A stretch of DNA of 32,798 bases. Source: Nevskiales bacterium (GTDB taxonomy: Bacteria > Pseudomonadota > Gammaproteobacteria > Nevskiales > DATLYR01). The first letter of the stretch is position 1; every line of letters begins with the position of its first letter. The position numbers and the translations under genes were made by a program. The stretch is from contig DATLYR010000229.1 in assembly GCA_035574475.1 (NCBI GenBank), positions 1 through 32,798 on the forward strand, written 5' to 3'. The notes under the pieces are model-generated. The model searched no databases. It saw nothing but the letters and a program-made list of their open reading frames with translations, and was not told where the DNA came from. This document shows, piece by piece, positions 27,525-32,798 of the stretch.

Positions 27525-27540
27525 GATGGACTTCAAAGCC

Positions 27541-28947
27541 ATGAACGCCAGAACGCTGTACGACAAGATCTGGGACGACCATGTGGTCCGCGTGGATGAG
27601 AGCGGCACGGCGCTGCTGTACATCGATCGCCACCTGGTGCACGAGGTGACCAGCCCGCAGGCTTTCGATGGCCTGCGCATGGCCGGCCGCAAGCCGTGGA
27701 GGGTCTCGGCCAACCTGGCGGTGGCCGACCACAACGTGCCCACCACCCCGGACCGTACGCAAGGCATTGCCGATCCGATCTCGCGCGCCCAGGTCGAGGC
27801 GCTGGATGCCAATGCCGCGGAATTCGGCATCACCGAATTCCGGATGAACGACATCCGCCAGGGCATCGTGCACGTGATTGGTCCGGAGCAGGGCGCGACC
27901 CTGCCGGGCATGACCATCGTCTGTGGCGATTCGCATACTTCCACGCACGGCGCCTTCGGCGCGCTGGCCTTCGGCATCGGCACCTCCGAGGTCGAGCACG
28001 TGCTGGCAACGCAGTGCCTGCTGCAGAAGAAGTCGAAGTCCATGCTGATCAGCGTGGACGGGCAGGTGGCGCCGGGCATCACCGCCAAGGACATCGTACT
28101 GGCGATCATTGGAAAGATCGGCACCGCCGGTGGCACCGGCCATACGATCGAGTTCGGCGGCGAGGCGATCCGTGCGCTGTCCATGGAAGGCCGCATGACG
28201 GTCTGCAACATGAGCATCGAGGCCGGCGCGCGCGCCGGCATGGTGGCGGTGGACGACGTCACGATCGAATACGTGAAGGGGCGGCCCTTCGCGCCGAAGG
28301 GCGCGGACTGGGACAAGGCCGTGGCCTACTGGCGCACGCTCCATTCCGATGCAGGCGCGCACTACGACAAGGTGGTGCGCCTGAATGCCGCCGACATCCG
28401 CCCGCAAGTGACCTGGGGCACCTCGCCGGAAATGGTGGTGCCGGTGGACGCGCACGTGCCCGATCCTGCCGACGTGAGCGATCCGGTCAGGCGCGAGAGC
28501 ATGGCGCGCGCCTTGCAGTACATGGGTCTGGAGCCGGGCACGCCGATCGAACAGATCCGCGTGGACAAGGTGTTCATCGGTTCGTGTACCAACTCGCGCA
28601 TCGAGGACCTGCGCGCGGCCGCGCAACTGGTGAAGGGCAAGCGTGTCGCATCGAACGTCAAATTGGCGCTGGTGGTGCCGGGCTCGGGCCTGGTCAAGCG
28701 ACAGGCCGAGGCCGAAGGCCTGGATCGCGTCTTCAAGGCCGCGGGCTTCGAATGGCGCGAGCCGGGCTGCTCGATGTGTCTGGCGATGAACGCCGACCGC
28801 CTGGAACCGGGCGAGCGCTGCGCCTCGACCAGCAACCGCAACTTCGAGGGCCGGCAGGGGCAGGGCGGGCGCACCCATCTGGTCAGCCCCGCCATGGCCG
28901 CGGCCGCCGCGGTGGCGGGACATTTCGTGGACATCCGGAAGATATAA
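27541..28947 (+). CDS. leuC: 3-isopropylmalate dehydratase large subunit
   Basis: Aconitase-family [4Fe-4S] enzyme that isomerises 2-isopropylmalate to 3-isopropylmalate in leucine synthesis, acting with LeuD. 468 residues from the ATG at 27541 (E. coli 466), starting [16 protein letters not shown]. Cluster ligands: C349 ([12 protein letters not shown]), C410 and C413 (GCSMCLAMN). [20 protein letters not shown] is the family signature. The ATG five codons earlier (27526) overlaps the edge of a REP-like repeat and has no ribosome site; homologues begin at or near MNARTLYDK. First gene of leuC-leuD-leuB-asd. The leader holds the LysR palindrome and two small stems but no leucine-rich leader peptide. 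Confidence 0.97.
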   Translation: MNARTLYDKIWDDHVVRVDESGTALLYIDRHLVHEVTSPQAFDGLRMAGRKPWRVSANLAVADHNVPTTPDRTQGIADPISRAQVEALDANAAEFGITEFRMNDIRQGIVHVIGPEQGATLPGMTIVCGDSHTSTHGAFGALAFGIGTSEVEHVLATQCLLQKKSKSMLISVDGQVAPGITAKDIVLAIIGKIGTAGGTGHTIEFGGEAIRALSMEGRMTVCNMSIEAGARAGMVAVDDVTIEYVKGRPFAPKGADWDKAVAYWRTLHSDAGAHYDKVVRLNAADIRPQVTWGTSPEMVVPVDAHVPDPADVSDPVRRESMARALQYMGLEPGTPIEQIRVDKVFIGSCTNSRIEDLRAAAQLVKGKRVASNVKLALVVPGSGLVKRQAEAEGLDRVFKAAGFEWREPGCSMCLAMNADRLEPGERCASTSNRNFEGRQGQGGRTHLVSPAMAAAAAVAGHFVDIRKI

Positions 28948-28953
28948 AAGGCT

Positions 28954-29032
28954 CGCATATGAACGCGAATGTACGGGCAACTCGCTTATGGAAACCAAGT
29001 CGCTTATCCGCGTGGATTGGCGTTCATTCGCG
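28954..29032. repeat. CGCGAATGAACGC-type palindromic intergenic element
   Basis: Starts six bases after the leuC stop and occupies most of the gap to leuD. Left arm 28954-28975 (core ATGAACGCGAATG) and right arm 29011-29032 (core GGCGTTCATTCGCG) pair at 17 of 22 positions. The inner 35 bases contain a direct repeat, CTCGCTTATGG / GTCGCTTATCC. It is unrelated in sequence to the CAGGAT elements. An ATG at 28969 inside the element opens a frame into leuD but is not the gene start. Confidence 0.7.
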
Positions 29033-29052
29033 GACTCTCGGGGATTTCGATC

Positions 29053-29691
29053 ATGAAACCTTTCAACGTCGTTAACGGCCGGGTCGCGCCGCTGGACCGC
29101 AGCAACGTGGACACCGACGCGATCATCCCGAAGCAGTACCTCAAGTCGATCCGCAAGACCGGCTACGGCCCGTTCCTGTTCGACGACTGGCGCTACCTGG
29201 ATGCGGGCGACCTGGGCGTGGACCCGGCCACCCGCCGGCCCAACCCGGCGTTCGTGCTCAACCAGCCGCGTTACGCCGGCGCCGAGATCCTGCTGGCACG
29301 CCAGAACTTCGGCTGCGGCTCCTCGCGCGAGCATGCGGTCTGGGCGCTGGCAGACTATGGCTTCCGCGTCGTGATCGCGCCGAGCTATGCCGATATCTTC
29401 TTCAACAACTGTTTCAAGAACGGCGTGCTGCCGGTGATCCTGGCCGAGGCGCAGGTGGACCAGCTGTTCCGCGAGGCGCAGGCGACCGAAGATTACCGGT
29501 TGACCATCGACCTGCCGGCGCAAACGGTCACCACGCCCGCGGGCGAGCGCTTCCATTTCGAGGTGGACGCCTTCCGCAAGCACTGCCTGGTCAATGGCCT
29601 GGACGACATCGGCCTGACGCTGCAGCACGCGGACGAGATCCGCGCCTACGAGGCCAAGCGCAAGCAGCAGGCGCCGTGGCTGTTCAGCTAG
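29053..29691 (+). CDS. leuD: 3-isopropylmalate dehydratase small subunit
   Basis: Swivelling-domain partner of LeuC that completes isopropylmalate isomerase. 212 residues from ATG 29053 (E. coli 201), starting [20 protein letters not shown]. Signatures are [16 protein letters not shown], the substrate loop [15 protein letters not shown] and [17 protein letters not shown]. Twenty-eight upstream codons of the same open frame read through the palindromic element and are excluded. GGGGA stands about ten bases before the ATG. It is separated from leuC and from leuB by two different palindromic elements, so the three genes may still be one transcript with hairpins between the reading frames. Confidence 0.96.
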   Translation: MKPFNVVNGRVAPLDRSNVDTDAIIPKQYLKSIRKTGYGPFLFDDWRYLDAGDLGVDPATRRPNPAFVLNQPRYAGAEILLARQNFGCGSSREHAVWALADYGFRVVIAPSYADIFFNNCFKNGVLPVILAEAQVDQLFREAQATEDYRLTIDLPAQTVTTPAGERFHFEVDAFRKHCLVNGLDDIGLTLQHADEIRAYEAKRKQQAPWLFS

Positions 29692-29859
29692 CACCGGCTT
29701 CGGGGCTTGTCGGAGCGAAGTAAAGCGCAGCCGAGCGGGAGCCCGAAGGGTGAGCGAAGCGAATCGAGGTACGAGGCGCAGGGGAGCCGAGACATGGCGA
29801 AGGCTCCCCAAGCGGCGGCGAGGCGAGCCATGAGCGGAAACAAGCCCGAAGCCGGGTGC
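29691..29859. repeat. 169-base purine-rich element with 20-base terminal inverted repeats (MITE-like or structured RNA)
   Basis: The element begins on the last base of the leuD stop codon. The terminal arms GCACCGGCTTCGGGGCTTGT (29691-29710) and ACAAGCCCGAAGCCGGGTGC (29840-29859) pair over 19 positions with one bulged base on each side. Inside are GGGGAGCC (29781-29788) and GGCTCCCC (29802-29809), a perfect 8-base stem with a 13-base loop, and a smaller CGGG-ag-CCCG stem (29736-29745). The interior plus strand is rich in GAGCGAAG-like purine words, unlike the flanking genes. No target-site duplication is evident and no protein of its own is encoded. leuB starts 16 bases after it. Confidence 0.75.
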
Positions 29860-29875
29860 GATTGGGAAATGAGAG

Positions 29876-30949
29876 ATGACTAAAAAAATTCTGGTTTTGC
29901 CCGGTGACGGCATTGGGCCGGAGATCGTCGCGCAGGCCGTGGCCGTGCTCGAGCAGCTCAAGGCCAAGCACGGCCTCGACGTCGAGCTGGACCAAGCCCT
30001 GCTGGGCGGCTGCGCGGTGGACGCCACCGGCGAGCCTTATCCGGCCGAAACGCAAAAGAAGGCACGTGCCGCCGACGCGATTCTGCTCGGTGCCGTCGGT
30101 GGGCCGAAGTATGACGCGCTGCCGCGTGCACAGCGGCCGGAGCGCGGCCTGCTGGCGATCCGCAAGGACCTCGGCCTGTTCGCCAACCTGCGCCCGGCCA
30201 CGGTGTTCCGGGAACTCGCGGCGGCGTCCTCGCTCAAACCGGAGCTGGTGGCGGGCCTCGACATCCTGATCGTGCGCGAGCTGACCGGCGACATCTACTT
30301 CGGCGAGCCGCGCGGCATCGAGACCCGCAACGGCGAGCGGGTCGGCTTCAACACCATGGTCTACTCGGAGTCGGAGATCCGACGCATCCTGCGCGTGGCC
30401 TTCGAAGCCGCGCGCCAGCGCGGCAAGCGCGTTTGCTCGGTGGACAAGATGAACGTGCTGGAGTGCACGCAGCTGTGGCGCGACGTGGCCGAGGAGGTCG
30501 CCAAGGATTATCCCGACGTGCAACTGACGCACATGCTGGTGGACAACGCCGCCATGCAGCTGGTGCGAAACCCCAGGCAGTTCGACGTGATGGTCACCGG
30601 CAACATGTTCGGCGACATCCTCTCGGACGAGGCCTCGATGCTGACCGGCTCGATCGGCATGCTTCCGTCGGCGTCGCTGGACGAGCACGGCAAGGGTCTG
30701 TACGAGCCGATCCACGGCTCGGCGCCGGACATCGCCGGCAAGGGCGTGGCCAATCCGCTGGCCACCATCCTCTCGGCAGCGATGATGCTGCGCTATAGCC
30801 TGGGCCGCGCCGACCTGGCGGGCAAGGTGGAGCAGGCGGTCAGCGCAGTGCTCGAGCGTGGCCTGCGCACGGCGGATATCGCCGCGCCGGGCGAAAAGAC
30901 GGTGGGCACGGCCGAGATGGGCCGGGCGGTGGTGGATCTGCTGGTCTGA
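29876..30949 (+). CDS. leuB: 3-isopropylmalate dehydrogenase
   Basis: NAD-dependent oxidative decarboxylase forming 2-ketoisocaproate, the last dedicated step before leucine. 357 residues (E. coli 363), starting [18 protein letters not shown]. Substrate-binding residues are visible in [11 protein letters not shown] and [15 protein letters not shown], the catalytic Lys in [10 protein letters not shown], and the metal-binding Asp residues in [37 protein letters not shown] is the NAD-binding segment. asd follows after 38 bases. The gap upstream holds the 169-base element, so expression may depend on transcription through it. Confidence 0.97.
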   Translation: MTKKILVLPGDGIGPEIVAQAVAVLEQLKAKHGLDVELDQALLGGCAVDATGEPYPAETQKKARAADAILLGAVGGPKYDALPRAQRPERGLLAIRKDLGLFANLRPATVFRELAAASSLKPELVAGLDILIVRELTGDIYFGEPRGIETRNGERVGFNTMVYSESEIRRILRVAFEAARQRGKRVCSVDKMNVLECTQLWRDVAEEVAKDYPDVQLTHMLVDNAAMQLVRNPRQFDVMVTGNMFGDILSDEASMLTGSIGMLPSASLDEHGKGLYEPIHGSAPDIAGKGVANPLATILSAAMMLRYSLGRADLAGKVEQAVSAVLERGLRTADIAAPGEKTVGTAEMGRAVVDLLV

Positions 30950-30987
30950 GATTTTCGGGTTCGTTATTGAGGTTTGCCGGAGGCAAT

Positions 30988-32016
30988 GTGAACAGCAAGC
31001 AATTCGATGTCGCGGTCGTGGGCGCCACCGGTGCGGTGGGCGAGGTCATGCTGCAGATCCTGCACCAGCGCAAGTTCCCGGTGCGCAACGTCTATGCCGT
31101 GGCGAGCGAGCGCTCGGCCGGCAGCCACGTCGCCTTCGGCGACCGGCAGCTGAAGGTCGAGGACCTGGCGGAGTTCGACTTCTCCAAGGCGCAGATCGGC
31201 CTGTTCTCGCCCGGCGCCTCGGTCTCGGCCGTGTATGCGCCCAAGGCCGCGGCCGCCGGCTGCGTGGTGATCGACAACACCTCGCAGTTCCGCTACGAAC
31301 CCGACATTCCGCTGGTGGTGCCGGAGGTCAATCCGCAGGCGATTGCGCAATACAAGAACCGCGGCATCATCGCCAACCCGAACTGCTCCACCATCCAGAT
31401 GCTGGTGGCGCTCAAGCCCATCTACGACGCGGTCGGCATCGAGCGCATCAACGTCGCCACCTACCAGTCCGTGTCCGGCACCGGCAAGCCGGCGATCGAG
31501 GAGCTGGCGGCGCAGAGCGCGCAGATGCTCAACGGGCAGGGCCAGCCGCAGCCCAAGGTTTACCCCAAGCCGATCGCATTCAACGTGCTGCCGCATATCG
31601 ATGTGTTCATGGACAACGGCTACACCAAGGAAGAGATGAAAATGGTCTGGGAGACCCGCAAGATCATGGGCGACGAGCGTATCCAGGTGAATCCGACCGC
31701 GGTGCGCGTGCCGGTGTTCTATGGCCACTCGGAGGCCGTGCACATCGAAACCCGGGAGAAGATCAGTGTCGACCGTGCCCGTGAGCTGCTGCGCAAGGCG
31801 CCGGGGGTGGTGGTACTGGACGAGCGCAAGGATGGGGGCTACCCGACCGCTCTGACGGAGGGCGCCGGGCGCGATGCCACCTACGTCGGCCGGATTCGCG
31901 AGGATATCTCGCATCCTCGCGGCCTGAATTTATGGGTTGTCTCCGATAACGTGCGTAAGGGCGCGGCACTCAACAGCATTCAGATCGCGGAGGTCTTGGT
32001 CAGGGACTATTTTTAG
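30988..32016 (+). CDS. asd: Aspartate-semialdehyde dehydrogenase
   Basis: NADPH-dependent reduction of aspartyl phosphate to the semialdehyde, the branch point to lysine, diaminopimelate, threonine and methionine. 342 residues from GTG 30988. GGAGG stands four bases before that GTG, and the upstream frame adds only MRFAGGN, which is not family-like. The N-terminal motif is VAVVGATGAVGEVML. The catalytic cysteine is C133 in IANPNCSTIQM, and the acid-base His lies in VFYGHSEAVHIET, so this is an active enzyme and not a USG-1-like paralogue that has lost them. The sequence is of the shorter bacterial type (about 340 residues), different from the 370-residue E. coli type. Position between leuB and fimV matches Pseudomonas. 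Confidence 0.95.
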   Translation: MNSKQFDVAVVGATGAVGEVMLQILHQRKFPVRNVYAVASERSAGSHVAFGDRQLKVEDLAEFDFSKAQIGLFSPGASVSAVYAPKAAAAGCVVIDNTSQFRYEPDIPLVVPEVNPQAIAQYKNRGIIANPNCSTIQMLVALKPIYDAVGIERINVATYQSVSGTGKPAIEELAAQSAQMLNGQGQPQPKVYPKPIAFNVLPHIDVFMDNGYTKEEMKMVWETRKIMGDERIQVNPTAVRVPVFYGHSEAVHIETREKISVDRARELLRKAPGVVVLDERKDGGYPTALTEGAGRDATYVGRIREDISHPRGLNLWVVSDNVRKGAALNSIQIAEVLVRDYF

Positions 32017-32024
32017 CGTATAAA
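31996..32024 (+). promoter_or_regulatory. Candidate sigma-70 promoter of fimV
   Basis: TTGGTC (31996-32001), within the last codons of asd, and TATAAA (32019-32024), just after its stop, are 17 bases apart and match 3/6 and 5/6 of the consensus. Transcription would begin near 32031 and the leader would carry the two hairpins that follow. Confidence 0.4.
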
Positions 32025-32037
32025 GGGACTTACGACA

Positions 32038-32079
32038 GGCGGCGAGAGTCCGCCGTGGGAGGCCTGGCCTCGACAGGCC
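32038..32079 (+). promoter_or_regulatory. Two tandem hairpins in the fimV leader
   Basis: GGCGG-cgagagt-CCGCC (32038-32054) and GGCCTG-gcctcga-CAGGCC (32061-32079) both have 7-base loops. The second overlaps an alternative palindrome, GAGGCC-t-GGCCTC (32059-32071), so two foldings compete. The ribosome site GAGGGA (32081-32086) starts two bases after the second stem. No T tract follows either stem. Confidence 0.4.
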
Positions 32080-32094
32080 CGAGGGACAGTGACG

Positions 32095-32798
32095 ATGCGC
32101 AAACGCGCACTGGCTGCGATTTTCTGCCTCGCATGGCTCGCTGACTCGGCTTGGGCCTTGGGCCTCGGCGACATCCAGGTTTATTCCGCCCTCAATCAGC
32201 CGCTGCGGGCGGAAATCCCGCTGTTCGCCGTCAAGCCGGGCGAAATTCCCCTGATCAACGTCCAGCTCGCATCCAGCGATGCATTCGCGCGGGCGGGCGT
32301 GGAGCGCTTGCCGGTACTGAATGACCTGCGCTTCCGCGTCGTCGAAGGTGCGTCCCCGGACCAGGCCGTGCTGCAGGTCACTACGCTGCAGTCGGTGCGC
32401 GAGCCTTTCGTGTCGATGCTGCTGGAGATCGATTGGCCCGAGGGCCGGCTGGTGCGCGAGTACACCCTGCTGCTGGACCCGCCGGTGATCGCGTCCGGGC
32501 AGGTTGCTCGACAGCCGCAGACCAGCTTCGGCGAGCCCCGCTCGCCCGGCGGCTATCCGGGCCTAGAGGAATCGCCGCCGCGTGCGACCGCAGCGGGCGG
32601 TGACGGGCGCAGCTACGGCCCGGTTCGGGCGCAGGAAACGCTGTGGAGCATCGCCTATGCGCTGCGCCCGGACGACAGCATCCCGATGAGACAGATGATG
32701 CAGGCCATCTACGAGGCCAATCCCGAGGCCTTCGACGGCAGCATCAGCCGCATTCGTGCCGGGAGCATGCTGCGCATCCCCCCCGCCGACGAGATTCG
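32095..32798 (+). CDS. fimV: FimV/HubP-like polar peptidoglycan-binding protein, N-terminal part
   Basis: Inner-membrane scaffold needed for type IV pilus assembly, twitching and polar protein placement. 234 residues are visible from the ATG at 32095 before the window ends; complete proteins are commonly 700-1,000 residues. The signal peptide is 1-21 (AIFCLAWLADSAWA) followed by LGLGDIQVYSALNQPLRAEI, the FimV N-terminal signature. The beta-rich periplasmic domain ends near LVREYTLLLDPP (119-130). After a low-complexity linker, a LysM-like module spans about 174-230 (YGPVRAQETLWSIA to IRAGSMLRIPP). GAGGGA lies eight bases before the ATG. A GTG two codons earlier is too close to that site. A functional partner, fimX-like, is 14 kb away in the window. 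Confidence 0.94.
   Translation, partial: MRKRALAAIFCLAWLADSAWALGLGDIQVYSALNQPLRAEIPLFAVKPGEIPLINVQLASSDAFARAGVERLPVLNDLRFRVVEGASPDQAVLQVTTLQSVREPFVSMLLEIDWPEGRLVREYTLLLDPPVIASGQVARQPQTSFGEPRSPGGYPGLEESPPRATAAGGDGRSYGPVRAQETLWSIAYALRPDDSIPMRQMMQAIYEANPEAFDGSISRIRAGSMLRIPPADEI

Noticed and set aside
27487-30027. An 846-residue minus-strand open frame across leuC, leuD and the start of leuB
   Set aside because: It covers three recognisable genes and two repeat elements, has no domain I recognise, and arises from GC-rich third positions.

Overview
The window is a high-GC chromosomal segment from a gammaproteobacterium outside the enteric group. The gene set is almost entirely housekeeping. CysB, ParC/ParE, EF-P with EpmA/EpmB, FimX, FimV and the order lysR / leuC-leuD-leuB-asd-fimV resemble Pseudomonas and the purple-sulfur or Chromatiales-type gammaproteobacteria. 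I infer the class with confidence and anything narrower only tentatively. I saw no rRNA, tRNA, phage, transposase or CRISPR, and no gene-free stretch longer than 300 bases; the longest gaps are about 185 bases.

Layout. 1-4316: sulfate assimilation and siroheme, with cysI (cut by the window edge) and cysB on the minus strand and cysG divergent on the plus strand. 4320-7624: a large MscS-type channel and a secreted non-specific nuclease, divergent. 7697-10855: the isoprenoid operon xseB-ispA-dxs on the minus strand. 11021-16113: parE-parC, then htpX with a possible heat-shock promoter and a clear terminator. 16179-21040: a FimX-like c-di-GMP protein and the complete EF-P beta-lysylation set (epmB, efp, epmA). 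21084-23087: minus-strand operon of an SCO1/SenC protein, a PCu(A)C copper chaperone and psd. 23142-26535: prmB, aroC and an MFS transporter on the plus strand. 26540-32798: a LysR regulator divergent from leuC-leuD-leuB-asd, then the start of fimV.

Functional themes are cysteine and siroheme synthesis (CysB would activate cysI; CysG makes the siroheme that CysI needs), translation quality (EF-P modification, PrmB), type IV pilus and polar organisation (FimX, FimV), copper delivery to respiratory oxidase, and branched-chain and aspartate-family amino acids.

The least ordinary content lies between genes. The five co-directional gaps efp-epmA, prmB-aroC, aroC-MFS, leuC-leuD and leuD-leuB are each nearly filled by a long imperfect palindrome that begins at, or within about 8 bases of, the upstream stop codon. 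Three of them share a 9-10-base CAGGAT-type unit, two of those also share loop sequence, and the other two are unrelated elements. A sixth repeat, of the kind that yields PAQAGIH-like peptides in antisense frames, lies in the leuC leader and supplies a misleading start codon.
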